A DNA stretch of 40,832 bases from Planctomycetaceae bacterium (GTDB lineage Bacteria > Planctomycetota > Planctomycetia > Pirellulales > Thermoguttaceae), in contig JAITOZ010000215.1 in the NCBI GenBank assembly GCA_031289675.1, positions 1-40,832 of the forward strand. Reading direction: 5' to 3'. The first letter of the stretch is position 1. Every line of letters starts with the position of its first letter. Made by a program: the position numbers and the translations under genes. Below the pieces are notes generated by a model that saw only the letters and a program-made list of their open reading frames with translations, had not been told where the DNA came from and made no database searches. Below are positions 28,430-37,906 of this stretch, in pieces.

Positions 28430-29401
28430 ATGATGCAACTGTCAATCGTCATTCCCGTTTTTAATGAAGCCGAAAGTTTGCGGCAACTGCACAGCGAAAT
28501 TGCTGATGTTGCGGCGGAAAATCACTACGGACTCGAAATCATTTTTATCGATGACGGTTCCGGCGATGACAGTTGGCGTGTCATCACGCAGATTGCCGAA
28601 AGCGATGAGCGGGTCAAAGCCGTCCGGTTCCGCCGCAATTTCGGCAAAGCCGCCGCACTGCAAGCCGGTTTCAATGCGGCAAGCGGCGAATTCATTTTGA
28701 CGATGGATGCCGATTTACAGGACAATCCCCGTGAAATACCGGATTTTCTGCGGTTAATGGAGACCGGTCTTGATGTTGTCAGCGGTTGGAAAAAAGAGCG
28801 GCACGACCCGATACACAAGGTTTTTCCGTCCCGCTGTTTCAATGCGATGGTCAGTTGGTTGACCGGCGTGAAACTGCACGACCATAATTGCGGTATGAAA
28901 TGTTACCGCCGGGAAATTTTCGAGAGCGTGAAACTGTACGGCGAGATGCACCGCTTTATTCCCGTTTTGGCAGCAGCGAAGGGTTTCAAGACTGGCGAAA
29001 AAACGGTCGAACACAGGGCGCGGCAGTTCGGTCATTCCAAATACGGATTCAGCCGGTTCGTGAAAGGCTTTTTGGATTTACTGACGGTTTGGTTTTTGAC
29101 ACGATACAGTCAGCGTCCGCTGCACTTGTTCGGAACGGCAGGACTAATCTGGACAATATTGTTCGTACCGGTAATAACGTCCTCGAATTTATGTGCTTCC
29201 GCCGGTCATTTGGGCTGGTCTGAATTTTTTTCATACATAATGACGTTCACATTATGTTTTATGATTACGCTCATTTGTGTTTTTTTCGGTTTATCGGCGG
29301 AATTGTCGGTCTATCACCGCAACCGTGATGATGCGTATTATGCCGTCAGAGAAACGCTTCGGCTTGATAAACAGCGGCAAGCAGTCAATAATGAACAGTG
29401 A
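28430..29401 (+). CDS. Glycosyltransferase family 2 (polyprenyl-phosphate glycosyltransferase-like, two C-terminal TM segments)
   Basis: LSIVIPVFNEAESLRQLHSEI, FIDDGSGDDSW, TMDADLQDNPREIPDFL, CGMKCYRREIF; C-terminal hydrophobic segments. Confidence 0.9.
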   Translation: MMQLSIVIPVFNEAESLRQLHSEIADVAAENHYGLEIIFIDDGSGDDSWRVITQIAESDERVKAVRFRRNFGKAAALQAGFNAASGEFILTMDADLQDNPREIPDFLRLMETGLDVVSGWKKERHDPIHKVFPSRCFNAMVSWLTGVKLHDHNCGMKCYRREIFESVKLYGEMHRFIPVLAAAKGFKTGEKTVEHRARQFGHSKYGFSRFVKGFLDLLTVWFLTRYSQRPLHLFGTAGLIWTILFVPVITSSNLCASAGHLGWSEFFSYIMTFTLCFMITLICVFFGLSAELSVYHRNRDDAYYAVRETLRLDKQRQAVNNEQ

Positions 29402-29423
29402 CAGCCGGTATTGCAGGCGTTGA

Positions 29424-29505
29424 GCGGGTGTGGCGGAATTGGCAGACGCGCCGGACTTAGGATCCGGTGCCGCAAGGCTTGGAGGTTCAAGTCCTCTCGC
29501 CCGCA
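29424..29505 (+). tRNA. tRNA-Leu (anticodon TAG)
   Basis: Acceptor GCGGGTG/CGCCCGC plus discriminator A; anticodon stem CCGGA/TCCGG with loop CTTAGGA (TAG at 29458-29460); T arm GGTTCAAGTCC. CCA is not encoded. Confidence 0.95.
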
Positions 29506-29572
29506 AAGTTGCGAATAATCAAAAACCGCTGTCGCAAGACAGCGCAACACACCGAATAAAAGCCGAATTTGC

Positions 29573-29601
29573 TTGCAAGTGCCGCCGCCTTATGGTATAA
29601 T
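29573..29601 (+). promoter_or_regulatory. Candidate promoter for the ABC permease gene
   Basis: TTGCAA (29573-29578), 17-nt spacer, TATAAT (29596-29601) in context TATGGTATAAT. Confidence 0.55.
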
Positions 29602-29634
29602 GGGGCGAAGCCGTATTATTTTTTCTAAACAACA

Positions 29635-30561
29635 ATGTTTGCATTAGTTATTCCGTCGTGGGTGAAGGGGTTGCAATATATCGACATCGGTGCCTTGGGG
29701 GCGTTTGTTCTTTTCGGTGCTGCCGTCTTTTGTGTCCGCCGGTTTTTGCCGAAGGTCGGTGCCGTCGCTTGGATTACTGCCAAAGAGTCGCTCTTTCAGC
29801 CGCTCTTCATTATTCTGGCTCTCGTTGGAATCACCGTCATTTTTACGTTCCTGATTCTGCCCTACAATACACTCGGCGAAGACCTTAAAATCTTTATCAC
29901 ACAGGGTTTAACGGTCATTAAACTCTTCGCCGCATTCCTTGCCGTTTGGTCGGCAAGCACCACCATTGCCGATGAGCTCGACGGGAAAACCGCCCTGATG
30001 GCTTTGTCAAAACCTTTGAGCCGAACAAAATTTATCGTCGGTAAATATTTCGGCGTGATGATTGCTGTTACGTTATTGTTCCTCATTCTGGGGACATTTT
30101 TCCTCAACAGCGTTTCCTATAAATGCGTTTATGATGCCCGCGAGTCTTCCAAAGATGTTCCGACAGCGGTTGAATGCTTCTTTGCCGTGTATGATATTCT
30201 GCCCGGTATGATTCTCGCTTATCTGGAAACAATCATTTTGGCGGCAATCGCTATTGCTCTGTCAACACGGATGCCTCTATTGCCGAACCTGACATTGATG
30301 CTTATCATCTATCTGCTCGGCAATATCGTGCCGGTCATTGTGCAGTCCTCGGCGGGGCAGATTCCGATGGTTGTCTTTGTTGCCGATATTATCAGTGCTG
30401 TTCTGCCTTGCCTTGACCATTTTAGTATGGAAACAGCGGTGGCAATGGAACGTACAATACCTTGGAAATACGTCGGCTTCGCTGCTGGTTATGCGGGACT
30501 TTACTGTCTTGCAACGCTTTTCGTTTCCCTTTTGCTTTTTGAAAAGCGGGATTTAGCGTAG
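29635..30561 (+). CDS. ABC-2 type transporter permease
   Basis: 308 aa multi-TM; AWITAKESLFQPLFIILALVGI; DELDGKTALMALSKPLSRTKFIVGKYFGVMIAV typical of ABC-2 permeases. Confidence 0.85.
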   Translation: MFALVIPSWVKGLQYIDIGALGAFVLFGAAVFCVRRFLPKVGAVAWITAKESLFQPLFIILALVGITVIFTFLILPYNTLGEDLKIFITQGLTVIKLFAAFLAVWSASTTIADELDGKTALMALSKPLSRTKFIVGKYFGVMIAVTLLFLILGTFFLNSVSYKCVYDARESSKDVPTAVECFFAVYDILPGMILAYLETIILAAIAIALSTRMPLLPNLTLMLIIYLLGNIVPVIVQSSAGQIPMVVFVADIISAVLPCLDHFSMETAVAMERTIPWKYVGFAAGYAGLYCLATLFVSLLLFEKRDLA

Positions 30562-30595
30562 GATGTGTCGCAGGGCTGCCGCAACCGCAAACAAA

Positions 30596-31477
30596 ATGTC
30601 ATCCTCTCCGCAAGAAATCACTCAAATTGTTACCGAATCCGGCATTAGCAAGGCGGCAAAGTCCTTCGGGAGTTTGTTCGTTCTCGGTATTCTCGCCGGT
30701 GCATACATCGCTTTCGCTTCGGAAGGCTCAACAATGGCAGCATTTAATCTGCTGGCTGTTCCCAATACCTATGGTCTCGGACGCTGTCTTGCCGGTGCGA
30801 TTTTTCCGGGCGGTTTAATGCTCGTCATCATTGCCGGCGGCGAACTTTTCACCGGAAACACAATGATGCTCCTGCCGCTTGCCAAGCGAAAAATTACCCT
30901 TGCCGCACTGCTGCGGAACTGGAGCATCGTTTATACAGGCAACTTCATCGGTTCTGTTTTCGTTGCGTATCTGATTTACTGCTCCGGTCAACTTCACGCC
31001 GGAAACGATATTTTGAAATCGGTAACCATTCAAATAGCAGCCGCAAAATGCCATTATTCGTTCTCCGAAGCCTTTTGTCTCGGAATACTATGTAATTGGC
31101 TCGTTTGTCTTGCCGTCTGGATGGCAGCGGGGGCAAAAGATACAACCGGCAAAATTTTTGCGGTATTTTTTCCGATTTGGCTCTTCATTACGTCCGGTTT
31201 TGAACATTCCGTTGCCAATATGTACTACATACCGGCGGGACTTTTTGCGTTAAATACACCATTCACGACGAATTTTCCTTCAGAGGCTGTTATGCTGTAC
31301 AAGGATGCCTTTGTTATTGCGTTAAATCATTCTCACATTATCCAGACGGAGATGCTGCCGTCGTTGACGTGGATGAATTTTTTCATAGCGAATTTAATTC
31401 CGGTAACGCTCGGCAACATTGTCGGCGGCGGAATTTTTACTGCACTCGCCTACGGATATTGTTACCGTAAAGCGTAG
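30596..31477 (+). CDS. Formate/nitrite transporter family protein
   Basis: KSFGSLFVLGILAGAYIAFAS; GAIFPGGLMLVIIAGGELFTGNTMM; LGILCNWLVCLAVWMA; NLIPVTLGNIVGGGIFTALAY. Likely start 30596. Confidence 0.92.
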   Translation: MSSSPQEITQIVTESGISKAAKSFGSLFVLGILAGAYIAFASEGSTMAAFNLLAVPNTYGLGRCLAGAIFPGGLMLVIIAGGELFTGNTMMLLPLAKRKITLAALLRNWSIVYTGNFIGSVFVAYLIYCSGQLHAGNDILKSVTIQIAAAKCHYSFSEAFCLGILCNWLVCLAVWMAAGAKDTTGKIFAVFFPIWLFITSGFEHSVANMYYIPAGLFALNTPFTTNFPSEAVMLYKDAFVIALNHSHIIQTEMLPSLTWMNFFIANLIPVTLGNIVGGGIFTALAYGYCYRKA

Positions 31478-32694
31478 TGTTTTGCGCAAAGGATACCGGA
31501 AGACAAGGCGAACTGAATGTTATAACCGCCGCTGCCGCCGTCCACATCCAAAACCTCTCCGCAAAAATACAAGCCGGAAACAAGCCGCGATTCCATCGTT
31601 TGCCGCTTGACCTCGTTAATGTCAACTCCGCCTGCCGTTGCTGCCGACTCGTTCCAGTTGCCGGTCATTTTTACCGCAAAAGGAAAACGCAGCAGTGCCG
31701 ATTCTAATTGTTGCCGCATAGACCGGTTCGTTTCCGCTGCCGGCTGCATCGGCGGTATATCGAGAACACGCAACAGTTGTTGTAAAAACGTTTCGGAAAA
31801 TCCCAATGTCTGCAAAACGTTTTTCAGTGTTTTCCTGCCGGTGTACAAGTCCGGCGGTAACCGGTCGGAAATCAGTTGCACTTGGAGAACATCGCCGGAT
31901 TCAATAAAACGGCTGATATTGAGAATACAGGGACCGGAAAGCCCCGTGTGCGTCAACAAAACGCTGCCGGTATTTTTTGCCAGCGGTTTTCCGTTACGCA
32001 AAACTTCTACCGGCACGTCCGCCAACACCGTTCCAGCCGAATCGGCAAAAGGATAATCACGGACGGTTACGGCGGTTAATGCCGGTTTGGGCGGAATAAT
32101 CCGGTGTCCGAACATTTCGGCAAGCCGATAGCCGTTTCCGTCTGAACCCGTTACAGGATAAGACTTTCCGCCAGTTGCAATGACAAGAATATCCGATGAG
32201 AAAATGCCGCTGTTTGTTTCAAGGGTAAATATGCAGTCTTTTTGAGTGCTGCCTGTTTTTTCGCCGCGCCGCACAAACGTATTTGTTACTAATTTACCGC
32301 CGGCTTCTTTCAATTTCTGTAACAGAGCATTGAGAATGTCTTTCGCTTTCAATGATTTCGGAAAGACTTTACCGTCATCCCGAATCCAAAGCGGCACACC
32401 GGATTGTTCAAAAAACTGCATTGCCGACTGATTATCAAAATTGCACAGTGCCGGTTTGATAAACCGCGATTGTTTCATACTGCCGTAATGCTGCAAAAAC
32501 TCATCAACACTGCCGGTATGCGTAACATTGCATTGTCCCTGACCGGAGAGCAGCAGTTTGCTGCCGGCAGAATCATTCCGTTCTATAACGGTAACGTTTT
32601 TGCCGGTTTGAGCAAACGCCGTTCCCGCCGCTAATCCGGCAGGTCCTGCCCCGATGACGATGACTGATTGGGTAGGAACCGGCTTTTCCGTCAT
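31462..32694 (-). CDS. HI0933/YhiN-like NAD(P)/FAD-dependent oxidoreductase
   Basis: VIVIGAGPAGLAAGTAFAQTGKNVTVIERN; KLLLSGQGQCNVTH; GGVDINEVKRQTMESRLVSGLYFCGEVLDVDGGSGGYNIQFALSSG. Confidence 0.92.
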   Translation of the reverse strand: MTEKPVPTQSVIVIGAGPAGLAAGTAFAQTGKNVTVIERNDSAGSKLLLSGQGQCNVTHTGSVDEFLQHYGSMKQSRFIKPALCNFDNQSAMQFFEQSGVPLWIRDDGKVFPKSLKAKDILNALLQKLKEAGGKLVTNTFVRRGEKTGSTQKDCIFTLETNSGIFSSDILVIATGGKSYPVTGSDGNGYRLAEMFGHRIIPPKPALTAVTVRDYPFADSAGTVLADVPVEVLRNGKPLAKNTGSVLLTHTGLSGPCILNISRFIESGDVLQVQLISDRLPPDLYTGRKTLKNVLQTLGFSETFLQQLLRVLDIPPMQPAAETNRSMRQQLESALLRFPFAVKMTGNWNESAATAGGVDINEVKRQTMESRLVSGLYFCGEVLDVDGGSGGYNIQFALSSGILCAKHYALR

Positions 32695-32762
32695 AGTTAA
32701 TAGACTTTGATTTTATTTGGGACGGCGAAGCAAGCGAAATATCGAAACAATGCGAAAAAAAT

Positions 32763-35700
32763 CTAATGAGCCACTTTTTCGCCAAAGTGTTTATCCAACC
32801 GCTGCGGGGAAACTTTGAGAACCGTTCCCAAACGCTGAGCGAAGAGCGAAACGCGGTATTCCTCTATCATCCAGCGGAAAGTTTCCAATTCAGGGTCATC
32901 AATTCCGGCATCGCTGTGCAGTTCCTTACATTTTACGTACTTTTGCCGATACCGCTGCAACTCTGCCGTCCCCTGCCGGTCTGCCTGTTCTCCGCCGCTG
33001 CGCAACTTTTCAAAACGCAGCGGAACCGCCTTGAAATACCGCGGATATTCCTTTAACCAGTTCCAGGACGTTGTTGCAAAAAAGCCCGCCGGTGTTAACT
33101 GCTCTATATTTTGCACTGCATCCGTAAAAGCCTCCTGAAATATCCCGCCGGATGTTTTCTTAAATTGTTCCAAAATTCGCCTCGCTTCGTGATACGCTTC
33201 AAACAAGGATGTCAGCATTTTTGTAACTTCCTGAACTGCCGACGGAATGTTTGTACGGCAGGCACGTGCCGCAATCAGCAGACCGGTATCTTCATCAAAA
33301 CGGAATTCCGGCAGCGGCTGCGCGTAAATCCGCAATTTATCAACGTTCGGCAGCCATTGAATCTGCTGCCGAATTGCGCTGCGGTGTTTCACGTGAAACT
33401 CTTGGGCTTCGCTTTTTTCAAGAGTCTGTTTTTGTACCGGCAGACTGAATGCGGCAAACTGTTTTCGCAACAGAGAAAAGTCTCTGCCTTCGCCGACAGT
33501 CTCGCCGGTCTCGTCAATGACACGGATATTCATCTGCAATTCCGGCGGTATCTGTGCGGCGTTAAATTGACTGCGGCTGACAATCCTGCCCGCTATTTTT
33601 GTTATTTCTTTACAGAGCCGCTCCTCCAAATCGCCCTCGCCGAAGGAAAGCGTCTTCATCAATGTCCTGACCGTATCCGGTATCGGCACGATACAACGCC
33701 GTATATCTTTGGGCAGCGATTTAAGCAGAGCCGTTATTTTTTGTTCCAGCATACCCGGCACGAGCCAGCCGAGTGTTGCCGCCTCCAAATGCGGCAGTTC
33801 CTTTTGATCGACAACGACCGTCAAACCGTCCGCTGATTCGCCCGGAGCATAACGGTACTCAATGTCAAAGGATTGCAGTTTATCAGGATACGGTGATGCG
33901 TCTGCCGTTTGTGTACATAAATCATCAAGGGTCATCATCCAACTCTGCGTTGAATGTTGTTGCGCAAACTTTTCAAGCGACCGCTTATCGAAAACCTCCG
34001 CCGGTATCCGCTCCTGATAAAATTGATACCGGAACGTTTCCGGTTTGAGTAAATCGTGATACCGCACCTTATCGAGCAGCCTGAGTGCTTCTTGCAGAAC
34101 TTTCTGATTATGAACAAAAAACGGCAAATCGGTATCAAGTTCCCCGCCGGCAAGAGCGGACTGAATGAAAATGTCCCGCGCTGTTTTCGGGTCAATCGGA
34201 CCGTAATTGATACGCCGCTTGGGAACAATCACGATGCCGAAGAGCGACACTTTTTCGTAAGCGTGAACATAACCCGTTTGACTGTCCCAGTGCGGTTCCA
34301 GATAGAGATGCTTAATCAGATGTTTTGCTGCCGGCTCTATCCAGCGTTCGTCTATTTGCGCAGCCGTCCGCAGATATTTTCGGGACGTTTCCACCCGTTC
34401 GGCAGCAAGTATCCAATGGGGCTGCGAACGGTCGGGCTTTCGTCCGTCCGCCGCTCCGCTCTCTTTTTTCTCTCTGTCCTGTATTCTTTTCTTACGCAAT
34501 CCGCTGCCGGGCCACAGGACAAACTTGCCCCCGCCGCAAACGTTGTATTCCGAAGTATTCTCCTTATCCCGCTGTGCAATGCCGGACAAGTTGCCCGCCA
34601 AAATTGAGCGGTGGACGGCACTGTAACATTCTTCCGGCGTGATAGTCTTGTCCCGTTTTTGAAGACTTTTCTGTAAGATTTTTGTTTCGTGAATGGTTCT
34701 CTGTAATTGCAGATGTATGTCGTGCCACTCTTTCATCCGGTTGAATGACAGAAAATTTTGCTGACACGCTTTCCGCAAACCGTTTCGGCTTGTGGTCTCT
34801 TTCAGGTGCAGATAAAAATTCCAGAGTTTGATGTACGATAAAAAGTCGCTGCGTTCATCAAGAAACCGGTTGTGTGCCGCATCGGCTTTTCCCTGAAACG
34901 CCTGCGGTCTTTCGCGCGGGTCTTGGACTTCAAGAGCCGAGGCGATTATCAGCATTTCATTTAATACGCCGTTTTCCTCTGCCGCAAAAATCATTCTGCC
35001 GATGCGCGGGTCAAGAGGCAACTTGCCCAAATTCCAGCCGAGAGCCGTGAGATGCCGATTTTCGTCTATCGCCCCGATTTCAAAAAGCGTTTTGAAACCA
35101 TCGGATACCGCCGAGGCTTTCGGCGGGTCAAGAAAGGGAAACGTTTCAACGCTGCCGAGTTTGAGAGTCAGCGTTTGCAAAATAACGGACGCTAAATTTG
35201 TCCGCTGAATCTCCGGTGTGGTGTAGCGTTCCCGATGCCGGTAATCAAGTTCGCTGTACAAGCGGATACAAACACCGGGACCGACCCTGCCGCAGCGTCC
35301 GGCACGCTGGTCGGCGGAGGCCTGCGAAACGGCTTCGATAGGCAGCCGCTGCGTTCGGCTTCGCGGAGAGTAGCGGCTCATCCGTGCCGTTCCGGTGTCA
35401 ATCACATAGCGGATGTCCGGTACGGTCAGCGAAGACTCGGCAACGTTCGTTGCCAGAATAATCCGGCGGCGTTTCGAGGGCTGAAAAACTTTTTGCTGAT
35501 GATGAACCGGCAGCCTTGCATAGAGCGGTAAAATATCTATCTCGCCGTGCAAGTGTCCTCCATACAAATGCCCTCCGTACAAATGATTGCTGCGCAGAGC
35601 CTTTGCCGTTTCGAGAATGTCACGCTCCGTAGGAAGAAAAATCAACATACTGCCGTGTCCGTGCTGCATTAGTTCTTTTACTGCCGCAAGTAAAGCGTTC

Positions 35701-36392
35701 ATCTCCGCATCCGTTTCACGGGAAACGTCATCATCGCCGTCATCTTCCGCACTGCGGAAGCGGATATCAACGGGATAGGTTCTGCCGGAAACTTCAAGTA
35801 CCGGCACAGGTTTGCCCTGATTGATATTTGTAAGAGTAAAGTGTCCGCAAAAACGTTGAGCGTCAATCGTTGCCGACGTAATAATCACTTTGAGGTCGGG
35901 ACGCTGCGGCAAGATACGTTTGAGCATACCGAGCAGAAAGTCGATGTTTAGCGACCGCTCGTGTGCTTCATCAATGATAAGCGTATCGTATTGCCGAAAG
36001 TTCCGGTCGTTTTGCGACTCGGCAAGAAGAATACCGTCTGTCATCAATTTGATGAGCGTGGAAGACGAAAGTTTTTCATCAAAACGTACCTTGTAACCAA
36101 CACCTTGTCCCAGCGGCGTGTTTAACTCTTCGGCAATTCGGGCGGCAATAGAGCGTGCGGCAATGCGGCGGGGCTGGGTATGACCGATAAAGCCGCTGAT
36201 GCCCCGTCCGATTTCGAGACATATTTTCGGCAGTTGGGTCGATTTGCCGGAGCCGGTTTCTCCGCACACTACGGCGACTTGATTGTCCCTGATAAGGTTG
36301 GCGATTTCCTCCCGCCGCCCGACAACGGGCAGGTCATCGTTATATTGCAGATTAAGCGTCTTGAGCAGACGGAGACGTTGTGCGGAGTCCAT
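32763..36392 (-). CDS. hrpA: ATP-dependent RNA helicase HrpA
   Basis: GETGSGKSTQLPKICLE, DEAHERSLNIDFLLG, SATIDAQRF, QRAGRCGRVGPGVCIRLYSE; long HrpA-type C-terminal region. Start MDSAQRLRLLK at 36392. Confidence 0.94.
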   Translation of the reverse strand: MDSAQRLRLLKTLNLQYNDDLPVVGRREEIANLIRDNQVAVVCGETGSGKSTQLPKICLEIGRGISGFIGHTQPRRIAARSIAARIAEELNTPLGQGVGYKVRFDEKLSSSTLIKLMTDGILLAESQNDRNFRQYDTLIIDEAHERSLNIDFLLGMLKRILPQRPDLKVIITSATIDAQRFCGHFTLTNINQGKPVPVLEVSGRTYPVDIRFRSAEDDGDDDVSRETDAEMNALLAAVKELMQHGHGSMLIFLPTERDILETAKALRSNHLYGGHLYGGHLHGEIDILPLYARLPVHHQQKVFQPSKRRRIILATNVAESSLTVPDIRYVIDTGTARMSRYSPRSRTQRLPIEAVSQASADQRAGRCGRVGPGVCIRLYSELDYRHRERYTTPEIQRTNLASVILQTLTLKLGSVETFPFLDPPKASAVSDGFKTLFEIGAIDENRHLTALGWNLGKLPLDPRIGRMIFAAEENGVLNEMLIIASALEVQDPRERPQAFQGKADAAHNRFLDERSDFLSYIKLWNFYLHLKETTSRNGLRKACQQNFLSFNRMKEWHDIHLQLQRTIHETKILQKSLQKRDKTITPEECYSAVHRSILAGNLSGIAQRDKENTSEYNVCGGGKFVLWPGSGLRKKRIQDREKKESGAADGRKPDRSQPHWILAAERVETSRKYLRTAAQIDERWIEPAAKHLIKHLYLEPHWDSQTGYVHAYEKVSLFGIVIVPKRRINYGPIDPKTARDIFIQSALAGGELDTDLPFFVHNQKVLQEALRLLDKVRYHDLLKPETFRYQFYQERIPAEVFDKRSLEKFAQQHSTQSWMMTLDDLCTQTADASPYPDKLQSFDIEYRYAPGESADGLTVVVDQKELPHLEAATLGWLVPGMLEQKITALLKSLPKDIRRCIVPIPDTVRTLMKTLSFGEGDLEERLCKEITKIAGRIVSRSQFNAAQIPPELQMNIRVIDETGETVGEGRDFSLLRKQFAAFSLPVQKQTLEKSEAQEFHVKHRSAIRQQIQWLPNVDKLRIYAQPLPEFRFDEDTGLLIAARACRTNIPSAVQEVTKMLTSLFEAYHEARRILEQFKKTSGGIFQEAFTDAVQNIEQLTPAGFFATTSWNWLKEYPRYFKAVPLRFEKLRSGGEQADRQGTAELQRYRQKYVKCKELHSDAGIDDPELETFRWMIEEYRVSLFAQRLGTVLKVSPQRLDKHFGEKVAH

Positions 36393-36644
36393 CACAGAAT
36401 TATACCCCATCGACCGGCAACGTAATCGGGGGGCTATACTCTCTGTCCCTCGTTCACTTTATACTCACAGAGAGCGTATCATTGAAAACACCAATGCACA
36501 CATTAAAGTGTTCCGCCATAACAAAAACATTCCGACCGGCACCGCAGAAAAAAGCATCTATTGCGAATGAACCTCATCTGGGCTATACTCAATGGCGGGC
36601 TTAATTTGACCGCTTAGAGAATAGGTCTAATCTCATCGGCACCA

Positions 36645-37604
36645 ATGCAGAACATCACTATCCCTTTTGATGAATCGTTTGAAAAGCCGACGGCATTCAC
36701 CGACCTGCCGGACAGTGCCGATGACAGTGTATTCGGCGATGTTTCGCAGCACCTCTCTTCGCCGAGTTATGAACTTGCTTTCCGCGATGCAAACTACATA
36801 ATGAGCGATTGCGCCCGCGGTGTCCGTCTTCAAATGGAAATGGATAAACCGGAGTGGTTTTTTCGGCACTGCGGTATCCGTTCGACTGTTATCGTTTTCG
36901 GTTCGGCACGTTTCGTTTCCCGTAATAAAGCCGAACGTCTTTTGAGCGAAGCAAGAGATGATTTATCAGCCCATCCGCGCGACCCGCATTATGCCGATGC
37001 CGTGACAAAAGCCGAATTGCTCTTAAAAACCAGTGTCTATTACGAAACAGCAAGACGCTTTGCCTACATTGTCTCCAAAGAGGCAAACATACCTGCACCG
37101 GTATTGCCGGCAGCGGATAGGTTTGATTCATCGAGCCGACCGGGACCGTATGATTACGTGATATGTACCGGCGGCGGTCCTGGTGTGATGGAGGCAGCCA
37201 ATCGCGGGGCAAGCGAAGCCGGTGCGATGTCGATAGGATTGAATATTACTTTGCCTTATGAGCAAAAACCGAATCCTTATACAACGCCGCATTTATGTTT
37301 TCAGTTTCATTATTTTAATGTACGGAAACTGCATTTTATGCTTCGGGCAAAGGCGGTGGTGGCTTGTGCCGGCGGTTTTGGAACGTTTGATGAATTGTTT
37401 GAGGCGTTAACGCTTCGGCAAACGGAGCGGATGCAAAAGATACCGATAGTGCTTTTGGGAACGGAATTTTGGCATACCTGTGTCAACTTTGATTATCTTG
37501 TTGACACAGGGGTTATCAATCGGGGCGATTTAGAACTTTTTCATATCACGGATGACCCGCAAAAGGCGTGGGATGTGATTCAGGCTTTTTATCGGGCAGA
37601 TTAA
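36645..37604 (+). CDS. LOG family protein (TIGR00730-like)
   Basis: VFGSARF; CTGGGPGVMEAANRGASEAGAMSIGLNITLPYEQKPNPY; CAGGFGTFDELFEALTLRQT (PGGxGTxxE-like). Confidence 0.9.
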   Translation: MQNITIPFDESFEKPTAFTDLPDSADDSVFGDVSQHLSSPSYELAFRDANYIMSDCARGVRLQMEMDKPEWFFRHCGIRSTVIVFGSARFVSRNKAERLLSEARDDLSAHPRDPHYADAVTKAELLLKTSVYYETARRFAYIVSKEANIPAPVLPAADRFDSSSRPGPYDYVICTGGGPGVMEAANRGASEAGAMSIGLNITLPYEQKPNPYTTPHLCFQFHYFNVRKLHFMLRAKAVVACAGGFGTFDELFEALTLRQTERMQKIPIVLLGTEFWHTCVNFDYLVDTGVINRGDLELFHITDDPQKAWDVIQAFYRAD

Positions 37605-37906
37605 ATCGGGCAGCGGGATGCGGGAAATTTTTTACCCGGAATGGTGCTGATGCTGAAAATTGGATAGAGGATTGGTGACGCACAGCAGCAGCCCTGCTAG
37701 GGCTGCAAGTCCAGCCGAATTGATACTCAATTTTGGTTACGGAACAAATCCAAAGCGAAAACCGTATGAAATTCTGCATACACCGGTTATAGCGAACAAA
37801 AGAGTTAAAATAGAAAAACAGGAAAACATCGGGAAAATGTCTAGCCGGGACGATTACTAACAGGGACAATCAGTAATCTATCCAAGTCCGCTGCCCCAAG
37901 TCTTCG

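Noticed and set aside
28998-29010. Further gaaaaaacggt string similar to the 47-nt repeat
   Set aside because: Lies within conserved GT2 coding sequence (GEKTVEHR); chance match.
29291-29506. Minus-strand ORF MRARGLEPPSLAAPDPKSGASANSATP
   Set aside because: Antisense translation of the tRNA-Leu gene, a well-known spurious ORF type.
33111-33836. 241-aa plus-strand ORF opposite hrpA
   Set aside because: Shadow ORF inside a conserved helicase gene; no recognisable motif.
37688-37706. GCAGCCCT-GCT-AGGGCTGC hairpin in the spacer before the SpoA gene
   Set aside because: Perfect stem, but isolated, with no T-tract and no second copy in the window.
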